From: Trema orientale
Lineage: Eukaryota > Streptophyta > Magnoliopsida > Rosales > Cannabaceae
Direction of reading: 5' to 3'
NCBI GenBank assembly: GCA_002914845.1
Contig: JXTC01000295.1
Location: forward strand, 229,526 to 293,525
Length of the DNA: 64,000 bases
Positions 48,583 to 59,525 of the stretch are shown in pieces (the stretch's first letter is position 1; each line of letters begins with the position of its first letter). The position numbers and the translations under genes were made by a program. Under the pieces are notes generated by a model, which did not search any database, had not been told where the DNA came from, and saw only the letters and a program-made list of their open reading frames with translations.

Positions 48583-50543
48583 AATTGATTTTCTTGTGAA
48601 AATTAGGACCATAATTTCATTCGTTATGTTTGTTTTTTGTTTTAGATTCTAGCAGCCTGGTTTTCCTGGTGCTAGTTGTATTTCAAGTTTGAATGCCATG
48701 TTTCTTCTTGGCGGTGTTGTATTTCTACAAATTTCTAATCACCAAGTTTTCTTCCTTTGACCATTTAATTATACCCTTTACTTATCATAATTCATTGACA
48801 AATCTTCTGGCTATGTTTCTCATTCTCTTTCTTATTTTAATATTTTCTTTAGTAAAATCTACATGAATACTTATATATATATATATATATTCCTTAGGAT
48901 AATTGGTAACCACGCATATTTGAGGATTAAAGTTCGAATCCTCTCATTAAGAAATAATCAAAGTTAAGGTGAGCTGTGATGCAATCAAAATTAAATTTGC
49001 AAAGTTAAAATAGACGGATAATGTACCAACAATGATTTGTATTTCTCTTCTTGTACAAAAATCCACAAAAATCCATATTTTTGACCTTACGATCCATTTG
49101 TTACTATGCAAAAGTGTTCGACGTAACAAGTTAATGTTACGAGAACAACTGAAATATTTTTTTTTTCCTTGAAAATTCCTTCTAACCTTATTTTTTTGCA
49201 ATTTCTTTTTCTTAATAATCTTAATTGATGATGGCATTCTTCTTGTGACCCATTATTAGTTTTAAATTATTTTTAAATTTTTTTTAAATATATTGCTAGT
49301 AAAATTTCTGACATTTAGTATAAGCTGAGAATACAAAAAACTAATAAAAATGCTATTTTATTTGAGAGAGGACATTTGTGTTAAACGTCTATGTATAAAA
49401 GCAAAGTTAAGTTTTTTTTTTTTTAAAAAAAACTGTGTATACTGTTTTCCATATTTGACCAAAAGTAAAAACTGAATGACTGTTTACGTCTTTGTTTTAT
49501 ACGTTTTTTTTTTTGACAGGTATTTTATACGGTTTGCACTTTCTCAATAAAAAAAAGAATTATATTAATAAGAAAAATGCAGTGCCGTCAGTCTGGAGAG
49601 GTCGATGGACCAACCAGCAACTGAAAAAATACTAAACAATTCAATTAAGCAGCTGGAACAAATACACAATTCCCTAGACACATATTCTACGTACTTAAAA
49701 TATAAAAGAGCCCCCTAAAAATTATAGAAAAAAGGAACAGAAATCAAGATATAGTTTGATAATTTTATATCAACCACACAATCGTAGAAAATTCCTTACA
49801 CGATAGCACGAATATTAATTTTTCAAAACGAGACAAGAGAACGTACTTGTGTGTAAAGCGTGGCCTTAAAAAATCGAATGGCTTAGAAAATTTACAAGAC
49901 AAAAAAAATATTTTGGTGTACAAGATTATCTGGAAAATCTTCCAGGTCAGATATTTCAGCTACGTAGCTCTCAATCCACAGGTTACGTGGCCTAGTCTAT
50001 GGCCCACACCAGCCCAACTTTACGTGGGCTAGGACAGACTTTGACGAAAAGGGTCCCACTGATCCAATATTAATTTAGAATTTAATAATCCCAAAACTAG
50101 ACTGTTGTGGAAAAAACGATGTCGTTTATACGAAACATTGAAAGTCAACTCTGATTTATTATTATTGTTATTTTTTTTTTCCAGTTTGTGAATATTCTTA
50201 ATTTTTCTGATAAAGAACGGCCTGCTTATGTGGACTGCATCGAATGTCCAAACTAGTTTCTCAGTCATTGGAGTAAGCTTATATTCTACATGGTAGTCCA
50301 CCCTATCTCTTTACAGACTCATACTTTCAACCAATGGAAATTATTTCTAGAACCCTTGTTAGAAATTCCAGAGTTTCAACCGATAAGCCCATGTGAAGAC
50401 AATGTACCGCGAAGCACTATATCATACCTCCAATCACAGCCATATAAAATGCTCGGAACTTAGATCTACCAACTCGGAGAAACGTTGTGTTAACTCGTGA
50501 CTCAGTTTTTCCCAACTCAGTCGGGAACTCAGTGCGGGCAGCC
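48583..50543. other. Intergenic DNA between CYP37 and the Mpv17-family gene
   Basis: The first part is the CYP37 3'UTR. The middle is AT-rich with no recognised gene. At about 49980-50035, GTGGCC, GGCCCACACCAGCCCA and CGTGGGCTA lie close together. TGGGCY motifs (site II/TCP-type) are common upstream of plant housekeeping genes, so this may be part of the promoter of the following gene. Confidence 0.4.
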
Positions 50544-53500
50544 ATGGCCTCAATCCACACCATAGCTCCCCAGAGCTTCCTTTCCCTGACCAAACCCAAA
50601 CCAAAGCCCACCTCAAACGCTCATCCGAAACCCTTCCCCAGCTCCAATTTCCCCAAACTACCGCCGAACTCGATTTTCCCGAGAAACAAACGGAAAATCA
50701 CCAGCTGGGTCCTGAACTCTGTGGTTCAAGAAGAAGAGTTCGACGTGATCCCGGTACAGAGCACGGACAGTACGGACCAGCAGGAAGGAGTGGTGGTGAG
50801 CCGAGTGGAGGGAGGAGGTGGGTTGGAGAGCGAGTTGGCGAGTCAGGTGAGTGGGTTCGGTGCGAACGAAGGGAGGTTATCGTTCGAAGGAGCTAGTGAG
50901 TTTCAGGGTTTTGGTGCTGGGTCTGGTTTAGGGGATGAGAGGGAGAGTAGAGAGAATGAGGAAGGTGAGAGACTGATTGATAGAACGATCAATGCCACTA
51001 TTGTGCTCGCGGCTGGTACTTACGCCATCACCAGGCTGCTCACCATTGATCAAGATTACTGGCATGTAAGTTTATGGTTATTTGATTTGAATAGATAGTT
51101 GCTTGTTTCCAATTTTCATCGAAATTTAGTTGGTTTTGTGCTAAAAATTTAGTTGGTTTTGGCAGTCTAATTTAGAATAGAAGTCAGGATCTCAGTTGGG
51201 TTTGTTTGTTTTTTGATTAATTTTTCTTTTTTTTAAAAAATAATAATAACAAATAATTAAAGGAAAAAAGATTGTGGATTTCTTTTAAAGTTTTCCAATG
51301 AACGTGTCTTTCTTGTCTTTTGTCTAATATGAAGATTTGTGTTAAGTGGTGTTTTGTGCTTAATTATGAAGAGTTGGTATGTTAAAAGCTGAGAGTCTAA
51401 TTGAGAACATAGGACAGGATCCCAGTTGGGTTTGTTTGTGTTTAGATTACTTACTTAAGAAAAGAGGATTTTTTATTTTATTTTATAAAACATTTCATTC
51501 TTCTTCTTTTATTAAAACTTGTGTTTGGTTTTTCTTCCTTTGCTTTGGTCAATTTGATAGTTTGTCCATGTTTGGATTGATTTTTGTTTTATTGCCATTT
51601 GTAGTATATTCTTCCTTGCTCTAGGTTCTCGGAGTGAAAGATCTGCTATTAAGGCCCTCTCTCTTATTTGTTTTTTGGGCCGACCTGGACTCATGTTGTG
51701 TTACTAACAAGAATGATCGACTTCTGGTTATTTTAAGAGCATATTAGAAGGTGAAGCTATATAAGCACCTTAGTGCTGAAAGAATAGGTTTATAGTCCTT
51801 GTTGGACCAATAAAGGAAAGGAATTTCTTGAGGAACAAGGGAAATCTGACCAAAAATATCACATAGGGAAAAATGATTATGGACTCATGCCTAAAGATAT
51901 ATTGGCCTCATGTAGCATCTAGTTGTCTGAAGCAGTCTGTTCACAATTCGTTTCAACTACTCGATAATCACTTGTCAAGTTATGTTGAGATTTGTTGTGA
52001 AACCATTTTGTACCAGACATTTATAATATTTAATGGTGGAAACTGAGTTTATTTTGACTTTAACCATTGTGTTTTGCACCAACTTGATATGCTGGATTCA
52101 TGTTTTGGTTTCTTATAGGGATGGACCATTTATGAGATTCTAAGATATGCGCCTCAACACAACTGGACTGCTTATGAGGAAGCTCTTAAAACAAACCCAG
52201 TTTTAGCCAAAATGGTGATTAGTGGAGTGGTGTATTCTATAGGAGATTGGATAGCACAGGTTCTTATCATGTCCTAATTTGAAACTTGAAAGTTTATCTT
52301 GGTTCCAGTTATTGAGGTTTTTCTGCAGTATTTACGGACTTCAATTTTATGATTTTGCAGTGTTTTGAAGGGAAGCCTCTATTCGAGTTTGACCGCACAC
52401 GTATGTTAAGATCAGGACTTGTTGGTTTTACTTTGCATGGTTCCCTTTCTCACTACTATTACCAGTTCTGTGAGGTAATCACTGTGATGTATATTTGTTT
52501 TGCAGCCTTTGATTATTCTTCCTGCTTCTTGTTCCTTAAATATCCTTTTAAAAAAAAATGCTTGTCAAACTACTTCCTTTTATTTCAGGAGCTTTTTCCT
52601 TTTCAAGACTGGTGGGTGGTTCCTGCCAAAGTAATCTTCGATCAGACTGCATGGGCAGCAGTTTGGAACAGCATTTATTTCATAGTTTTGGGGGTTTTGC
52701 GGCTCGAGTCTCCACTCACTATCTTTAGTGAATGGAAGGCGACATTCTGGCCCATGTTGACTGTAAGATAAATTTGTGCCCAATTTATGACCAAGTTTTA
52801 TTGCTAGATATTTGTTCAGTATCACTTTTGATAAACTCTTAAAAAATTCAACCATGCTCTTCAGTCTTCAACCAAAACATAGATTGAACCAGTAATATGG
52901 TTTCACATGGTTTTCTTTATGTACCTTTCCAAAGGGAACTCCATTGTCTTNNNNNNNNNNNNNTATCCCATCAAAACACCCAGAGAACACTCTGCTAAGG
53001 TACAAGTGAGGCTTGCTCCTTACGTGTCAAAATAACATTTCATTTTTAGTTGTCATCTTGTCCTTGTTTACTACTGGGGTTAAGCTTTGTGTTTATAAGG
53101 AATATGAAAAGAAAAACATTTAATTGAGGTTTACTTATGAATATGTATATTTATGTGTCTACCGGAAAAAAGTATCTATATTTATATCATATTTAATAAT
53201 TTCTTTCTTGTTTTTAAATTAATCTTCACAGGCAGGGTGGAAGCTTTGGCCATTTGCTCATCTAATTACCTATGGTGTGATCCCTGTGGAACAAAGGCTT
53301 CTATGGGTGGATTGTGTAGAGCTAATTTGGGTGACAATACTTTCAACGTAAGTACCCAATTTGAATAGTTTTTAACTACCTAAAAGGCTAAATCACGTGG
53401 TGAGAATTAACTTATATTATTCCAACGATTTTCTTGTCATAGAGGAAAGAGAGCTACATGTGAAATAATGTTAATGCTCTCTCTTTTTCTCTTGATCTAT

Positions 53501-54010
53501 TTTTAGAGGGAAAACATTTCATCACTAGATCCTTGGGATTAGCAAGTGTAAGACAGGAACCATCAGAAAAATTAAAAAAAAAAAAGAGAGGAAAAAATAA
53601 CCTGATTTGTCAGTAACTACCATGACTCTTCAGGGATGTAAATTTTTTAGCGTGTTCAGTCTTCCACATTTCTTCGTGTGTTCAGTTTTCCGCATTTTAG
53701 CATGTTTTCAGTGGTTATGTCTGTGGTTAAGATAAGTAGTTAGTTTTTCAAGCCTCTTGCTGGAAACACCGATCATGTTTTGGCTAGATTCTTTCTCTAA
53801 CATTATGAACATATTTGATTGCTAGTTATTCAAATGAGAAATCAGAAGCAAGAATATCTGAGGCACCAGTGGAAGTCAATTCCAGTTCCTCAAGCTTAAC
53901 TACTTATGAGGTATGCATGGATATTTTTAGACACCTATTCCTGATGAGCTAGAGATGAATTATGTTCTGATATGCTGCAAATCTTATTCTTCCCCGTTCG
54001 CCAGGAGTGA
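50544..54010 (+). CDS. Mpv17/PMP22 family membrane protein, probably plastid-targeted
   Basis: The exons are 50544-51065, 52119-52259, 52361-52474, 52589-52762, 53232-53347, 53826-53910 and 54005-54010 (1,158 nt, 385 aa). The start at 50544 (GCAGCCATGGCC, good plant context) is preferred to the in-frame ATG at 50487. The N-terminus (1-60) is Ser/Pro/Lys-rich like a chloroplast transit peptide. A Gly/Glu-rich linker (60-145) and a hydrophobic segment (149-167) follow. The Mpv17 domain covers about 180-370: YEEALKTNPVLAKM, SGVVYSIGDWIAQ, WNSIYFIVLG, and the family C-terminal signature WKLWPFAHLITYGVIPVEQR, then WVTILSTYSNE. It resembles the long Arabidopsis members with chloroplast-type N-termini. 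Mpv17 proteins are four-helix inner-membrane channels or transporters of uncertain substrate. The last exon supplies only one codon and the stop. An N-run lies in the intron before the WKLW exon. Confidence 0.93.
52951..52963. other. Assembly gap (13 N)
   Basis: Thirteen undetermined bases lie within the fourth intron of the Mpv17-family gene. The true length is unknown. The flanking exons are complete, so the coding sequence is unaffected. Confidence 1.
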
Positions 54011-54865
54011 AAAAAAGATCAAAAGGAGCAGGAATAGAAAGGAATATAAAAAGACAAGTTGCTCAATCGGACGTTAAAAATGAAATGCACTTCGAGATGG
54101 ATCACGACCGAGGAGAACACATAATGATTCAGATCATGGCTTGGCCGGTTGGTTATTTTATCAACTGAACAGCTATGGAAATTTGCTTGTGTATGTTAGG
54201 TGCTACACTGCCACTGCCATCCTTTGCATGTATATGTATCAAGATTCTTGGTATATAATTTTAGAAGGTGCGCAAATTAACTGTAAAAATAAGATGATAC
54301 TGATTGCCTGAAAACTTGAATATATCTCTTCCTCTGAAATTTATCAGGATCACTTTTTCTTGAACTTTTGGAGAATGTTTAAATAATGCAACTTAGAACG
54401 AAACAGAGTGCCGAGTGTTTTTATTTCAACGATGGCGGATGTTTCCTTGTGCACCGTATGGCACTGAGCTTGCGCATCAATCGGGCACGGCTTTCTTTGG
54501 TAACAACCGTTATTCTCTCACATGGCACATGCTAGCACGGAGCACACACCACGATGGGCATGTGTTAGCACGGGGCGACCACCGTGCTAGCACGAGACGC
54601 CCACATCTATTGTGCCAAGGTATAGCAACCGTTAAGTATACTCTGAAATGGTCATCAGCAACCAAGTTCATTGATGTTACATAGATGATACATGAGATAA
54701 TCAAAGAAGAAAGTAAACAACAAGCTTATTCTCAATTGTATTTAGCATAAGAACATAGAATGAAAAACGTGAACAGAGTAACATAACAAGAACAGGGTAA
54801 AATGTCAAAAATATATATCACACTTGAAAGAAGATGGTCTATTGAGCTGTTTATGGTCTCCAGCT
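54011..54865. other. 3' flank with a GC-rich repeat patch, no gene
   Basis: The first few hundred bases are the likely 3'UTR of the Mpv17-family gene. At about 54410-54640 the DNA becomes unusually GC-rich with recurring TAGCACGG and GTGCTAGCAC words and GTGYTAGCAC palindromes. Open frames of 64-89 codons on both strands follow from that composition. I do not recognise a protein. The patch differs from all its surroundings and may be an inserted repeat. Confidence 0.45.
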
Positions 54866-54952
54866 CTACAAGCCCACAAACTGAGCGAATCGTCCATCTT
54901 TGATAGACGCTATAACTTCCCATGGAGTTGGTGTTTGATAGGGTAAATTATC
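54866..54952 (-). other. Putative terminal exon after the NLR, 28-codon open frame
   Basis: After a good acceptor (TTATTTGATACAG on the minus strand) the sequence opens with DNLPYQTPTPWEVIASIKDG and continues to a stop at 54866-54868. It lies downstream of the NLR stop codon, so in the predicted transcript it would be 3'UTR. The peptide looks non-random but I do not recognise it. It could be the tail of an alternative NLR isoform or a relic exon. Confidence 0.35.
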
Positions 54953-55116
54953 CTGTATCAAATAAAAACATGCAGAAAAGAATTTGATAAGGTAAGAAAG
55001 TACATAGTTACTACTGAGTACCATAAAGAATATATCATAAGTACAAATGTTATGTAGTGCAATAGTATTAATTTAAATGTGTTAAAAAGAAAAAAAAAAG
55101 AAGAAAAGAAACTCAC
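54953..55116 (-). other. Likely 3'UTR intron of the NLR gene
   Basis: A donor-consensus match (AAA then GTGAGT, at 55116-55111) lies 12 nt after the NLR stop codon. It is paired with a good acceptor ending at 54953, giving a 164-bp intron. Its position, soon after the stop, should keep the mRNA below the usual distance that triggers nonsense-mediated decay. It is inferred from splice signals only. Confidence 0.5.
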
Positions 55117-55128
55117 TTTGCACAGTGG

Positions 55129-58014
55129 TCAGTCTTCGCAGAAGGGCAGCAGGTAATCGTTAGCGTTGGGATTGTCCCAAATTAGAGATCTCCACCAATA
55201 CCTATCTACCATTATCCTTTCAAGAGAACTTGGTGGACATGGTCTGTCAAGGAAAGGGACCCTTCTCAACTTTGGACAACCAAATATCTTGATGATCTTC
55301 ACTGAATCAGCAGCCATTGGTTTTTTACAAATGCTCTGTAGCTCAGGCACAGCAAGTAAGTAGAAGGTCTCCAGTTTAGGAAAATTAATTTCGATTGCAT
55401 CAGAAGTTGTTGATATTACTTCCACTAACTTCCCACAACTCTCAATATAAAGGGCTTCCAAGTTTGGAAGCGAAGCATCGATGGGCAGGCCTTTCTCTAT
55501 ACTGTGACAATCATAAATGTCTAAATCTCTGAGAGAGGAAAAAGTTCCTGGTGGAAGTACTAGTGAAGAAGCTGCTGGTTCCATCTTAATCAACCCACGT
55601 AAGTTCCTCAGTCCCTTGAGTTTTAATGTTTCGAGGCTTTTGAGAGAAACGACATTGCCAATTAAGGAAGAACAAAAGAGATGCTCAATTTCTCCACAAT
55701 TTGCAGTGCGACAAGACCTCAAGCTCGTTGCATTCTCGAACGACATGAGTTTACATAAACTGCTTACCTTGATGTGGCACCTGTCAACAGTTAGGTCTTG
55801 AACGTCTTTAGGGAGCATTACTAGCGGGAATTCTTCGTCTGCTACTCTTTCACGTATACCAGTTACACTCACAGCTTTAACATTTTCACCATCTGCACAT
55901 CCATCATTATCAAAAAATCCGAGTTTAAGTATGTAACAGGTTAATCCTCTGGCCTCCTTTAGAGATCTAACGTATGTATTAAACCCGTTAATGTCATATA
56001 ACACGCCGCAAAATGTCTCTAGCTTTTTGAGACATGCTATCTCCTCTCCCCTTACTTGTGATCCATACTTTTCACGATTAAGTGAGAGGTATTGGAGATT
56101 AGAGAGCTGGCTTACAATCCCTTCAGGTATCATCTTTAACTTGCACTCGTCAAAATTGAGGTATCTCAATTTAACCAACTTTTCCATGCCGCTGGGTACT
56201 TCAGTGATTCCTGAACGATAAAAATCCAGCTTCCTTAAAGCCGTGAGCTTTTCGAAAGATGGCACGTATATCAACTTGTGACAATCTCTAAGCAACAGTG
56301 CATTAAGATTCACCAAGTCAGAAACTGATTTGGGGAGAGCCACAATACTAGTTCTGGATAGATCAAGAACGTTGAGCCCCACCATGTGAAGAAAAAAATT
56401 GTCTGGAATGGTAGCTAAATGTTTGTTTGCGTGGAGCAACAACGTCGAAAGAATAGGACACTCCGGCGATTCAGTTGAAGGAATGCCAATTATGTCATTG
56501 CACATCAGTGAAACCTTTCCAAGATCTTCCTTCCATTTTTCTTGATCTGGAATGGATTGCAATCTCATTCCTGCTTCCACCAAAAATCGAGGTTGTTCTC
56601 TTGTAATTTGTATTGCCATGTCCCTTATCACATCATGCATTTTCACAGAATCCCATCTGTCTTTCGTAGCTTCTAATAAGCAAGAATCTACGAGTTTGTT
56701 TAACATTGCATGGCCCATTTCAAACTCTGCTTTCCTGCTATTCCTTCCACTGATAATTCCTTCGGCAATCAAATATTCTATCAACATATTTCTTTCAATT
56801 GCATAGTCTTCAGGAAATAGAGCGCAATATAGGAGACAAGCTTGAAGATTTCCATCTTTTAAGCGTCGATAACTAAATATCAACTTCTCGTATATTTCAT
56901 CATGAGCTCCATTTCTGGAAGCCCTCAAGTCCTCTAATGCAGTACTCCATTCATTGGGATCAACAATTCCTTTTAAACTTCCTGCTATTGTGACAATTGC
57001 AAGTGGCAAACAAGAACATTCTTCAGCAACATTATTCACGGTCGATCTCAAGTTTGGAATCGATAAAACATCATGACCAACTATGTTCAAGAATAGATTC
57101 AATGCCTCCTCTTGTGATAGACGCTTTATTTGGATTGGTTTGCAGCTCATACCGCGACAAACATCAAGAGATCGAGTTGTCAATACTAACTTGCATCCTT
57201 TTTGAGTAGTAGGCTCAGGGATTCCTACGTCCTCAAGGCGATAAACTTCCCACAAATCATCAAGGATGAGCACGTACCTCTTTTTTCGGCTGAGTTCCGC
57301 ATGTAATCTTGCCGCCCTTGTTGTTTCGTCATCACACATCGAAATGTCCAAACGTAACTTGCTTGCAATTGCATCTTGTAATGTGATAATATTGGAAGCC
57401 TTGGATACAGTAACCCAAAAAACATTATCAAACTTGCCTTTCATTTCTAAAAGGCGATTATTTATATGTTTCATGACAGTCGTTTTTCCAATTCCACCCA
57501 TGCCATAGACTCCAATTTTACTAACTTTATCATCATTATCATCCATCAAACATGCCCAAATCTTTTCCATGTTTATGTTGGATGTTGTTTCTCCCCCTAA
57601 TGTTGAAGTTGGCAGTATCTCCCCATTTTGTGAAAGTGAAATGACCAAACTAGTAGAAAATTCACCTTTTCTATAGAATTCTTCCACCTCTTGTATCTTT
57701 TGAAAAATACTTTTCCCAAGGCGAGCACGAGAGAAGTATTTCACTTTCTTAACTTTTTGTTCGAGAACTTTTACTTCATTATCTACCTTTTGAACCCCTT
57801 CTAACCAATGTTTAACTTCTTTCTTCAACGTTGTTCCTAAAATGAGCTCATCGTCCATCCTTGATTCGACATCTTCCTTTCGGCAATCTAAGTCTTCCAA
57901 TCTTTGTTTAAGCATCTCCATCTTTTCATTAATGCTTCTATGATACTTGCAACATTTGGAAATTGGAGCTGAGATAAACTTCAGAAGTAAGATAACTGGC
58001 CCTGCAAAATCCAT
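55129..58014 (-). CDS. CC-NB-LRR disease resistance protein (RPS2/RPS5-like class)
   Basis: This is an intact 961-aa intracellular immune receptor encoded by one exon. The N-terminal coiled coil (about 25-95) has the pattern of the RPS2/RPS5 group (MEMLKQRLEDLDCRKEDVES, then VKHWLEGVQKV) and lacks the EDVID motif. It begins MDFAG, so it has no Gly2 for N-myristoylation. NB-ARC motifs follow: P-loop GMGGIGKTT (171-179), kinase-2 LILDDLW (249-255, final W typical of non-TIR NLRs), RNBS-B LVLTTR (276-281), GLPL-region CSCLPLAI (333-340, Cys/Ser instead of Gly/Gly), RNBS-D CLLYCALFPEDY (393-404) and MHDV (459-462). Leucine-rich repeats run from about 500 to 940. It ends PFCED, the usual kind of tail. 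Recognition specificity cannot be inferred. A related broken copy lies at 63.25-63.76 kb. Confidence 0.97.
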   Translation of the reverse strand: MDFAGPVILLLKFISAPISKCCKYHRSINEKMEMLKQRLEDLDCRKEDVESRMDDELILGTTLKKEVKHWLEGVQKVDNEVKVLEQKVKKVKYFSRARLGKSIFQKIQEVEEFYRKGEFSTSLVISLSQNGEILPTSTLGGETTSNINMEKIWACLMDDNDDKVSKIGVYGMGGIGKTTVMKHINNRLLEMKGKFDNVFWVTVSKASNIITLQDAIASKLRLDISMCDDETTRAARLHAELSRKKRYVLILDDLWEVYRLEDVGIPEPTTQKGCKLVLTTRSLDVCRGMSCKPIQIKRLSQEEALNLFLNIVGHDVLSIPNLRSTVNNVAEECSCLPLAIVTIAGSLKGIVDPNEWSTALEDLRASRNGAHDEIYEKLIFSYRRLKDGNLQACLLYCALFPEDYAIERNMLIEYLIAEGIISGRNSRKAEFEMGHAMLNKLVDSCLLEATKDRWDSVKMHDVIRDMAIQITREQPRFLVEAGMRLQSIPDQEKWKEDLGKVSLMCNDIIGIPSTESPECPILSTLLLHANKHLATIPDNFFLHMVGLNVLDLSRTSIVALPKSVSDLVNLNALLLRDCHKLIYVPSFEKLTALRKLDFYRSGITEVPSGMEKLVKLRYLNFDECKLKMIPEGIVSQLSNLQYLSLNREKYGSQVRGEEIACLKKLETFCGVLYDINGFNTYVRSLKEARGLTCYILKLGFFDNDGCADGENVKAVSVTGIRERVADEEFPLVMLPKDVQDLTVDRCHIKVSSLCKLMSFENATSLRSCRTANCGEIEHLFCSSLIGNVVSLKSLETLKLKGLRNLRGLIKMEPAASSLVLPPGTFSSLRDLDIYDCHSIEKGLPIDASLPNLEALYIESCGKLVEVISTTSDAIEINFPKLETFYLLAVPELQSICKKPMAADSVKIIKIFGCPKLRRVPFLDRPCPPSSLERIMVDRYWWRSLIWDNPNANDYLLPFCED

Positions 58015-58399
58015 GGACTAGTCCCTACAATATTTAGCCAGAAATGTTTGAGCGTTACACAACTTCAGCCTTTATGAATTAGTTGTTTGGAAAATAATTT
58101 TGGCGGATTACTTAGGCATAAACCAAACATAAGGTCCTATTCCTTCTGCCAAAATGGAGTTAAATTTAACAACGTCCTATGGTCTTTTAATTTCCTATAG
58201 TTAGTTTATCCAGATTATTCTTCTCTGTGCAAGGATCTTGGAGTCTCTATGCTGATTAATGTACATGATGCGTCTGGTAAGTTTTACATATTAGAAATAC
58301 ACCAAAATTCGCAAGTTCATTTCATTTTTACAAGCATGCATTCATTTCATTTTTACAATCATGCATGCATGCGATCGATAATGAACCTAATGTTTGGTA
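58015..58399 (-). other. NLR upstream region
   Basis: This holds the promoter and 5' leader of the NLR, with no other gene. A short near-duplication of TTCATTTCATTTTTACAAYC with CATGCATG words lies at 58318-58370. No TATA box was assigned with confidence. Confidence 0.35.
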
Positions 58400-59525
58400 A
58401 CCCCCTCTTTGGCACCTGTATTCTCACCTGAATTCCATTTTGGTCCATAGGCTTCAAAACATCCTAATTTTGGCACCTAAACTTTACATAAGTCCCGTTT
58501 AACCCTTTTTCGTCACTATTGACAGTTCCTATCTTGGCTCTTAAATTAGATCCAAAGTCCCACTTTGGCCCCTAAATTTTAAAATGTCTCAATCTTAGTA
58601 CCTAATTTATTGAAGTCTCATTTTACCGCCTATAATCTTTTTATTATTAAAAATATATGAAAAAGAGCATTTTGGGCATTTTTCTTTTATTAAGTGAGTT
58701 TGCTATTTATTTATTAGCTGAAAATAAATGATATCATCTTCTCAACTTTAGTGACAATAAATTTAGTTTTTTTTTTCTTTTTTTCTTTTTCTTTAACTCT
58801 GTTGGAAAACTAAATTGGATATATATATATATATTTAAATATTGGTTTAATTATGTGTAACTTAGTAATTAAGTAATATACAAATATAAGAAATGAAAAA
58901 CAAAAAAACTTAGGTAATTTAAATTTTGTTAAAGAAAAAAAAACAAAAAACGAAAAAAACCTCGAGTTATGAAATTTCATAACGTTTTTTGAAAAATTTA
59001 TTTAAGCATTAATAAAATAGTGCATTCTAATTATATTTGAACTTATATAATGATTTTAAAGAACATCCCAAATTTTCTTGATACTAAATCATGACCACAA
59101 GAAGATTACTAAATTTTGTACCAAAACAAATTTTTTTGTTTATATTATAATGAAATAAAAATTTTCTACTACCTCATTTTTCTCTAGCAAACTTCTTAAG
59201 ATATCTTTGTTAAAAGTCTTTTGTGAGTGACATACTCTTTTTTGTTTGTTTTTAACAATTAGGTGATGGTTGAAATCAAATGAGACATACTTTAATAGAT
59301 CAGGATAAGATAAAGACATTCTAAAGTATGAGACTAGAATGAGATTTTAAACTAAATTCGGGGTCAAGATAGGGACTTTTTTCATCCATTTATAATGGAA
59401 GAGTGATGCATAAAAGAGTTAAATGAAACAAATAAAAAGTTCGAGTGCCAAAATTGGGATGTTTTGAAGTTTAGATATCAAAATGGGATTTGATAATAGG
59501 TTGCGGGCCAAAACCCTTACGCATA
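58400..59525. mobile_element. Element with long (~150 bp) inverted repeats
   Basis: The left arm (about 58400-58546) contains CTTCAAAACATCCTAATTTT, GGCACC and CCTATCTTGGC. The right arm (about 59360-59515), read on the opposite strand, has the same order: CTTCAAAACATCCCAATTTT, GGCACT and CCCTATCTTGACC. The interior (58560-58640) repeats related phrases. The middle is AT-rich and non-coding. Long TIRs suggest a Mutator-like or foldback non-autonomous element. A target duplication was not found, so the ends are approximate. Confidence 0.6.

Noticed and set aside
55166..57508. Many + strand open frames opposite the NLR gene
   Set aside because: They lie antisense to an intact, motif-complete NLR frame and show no domains.
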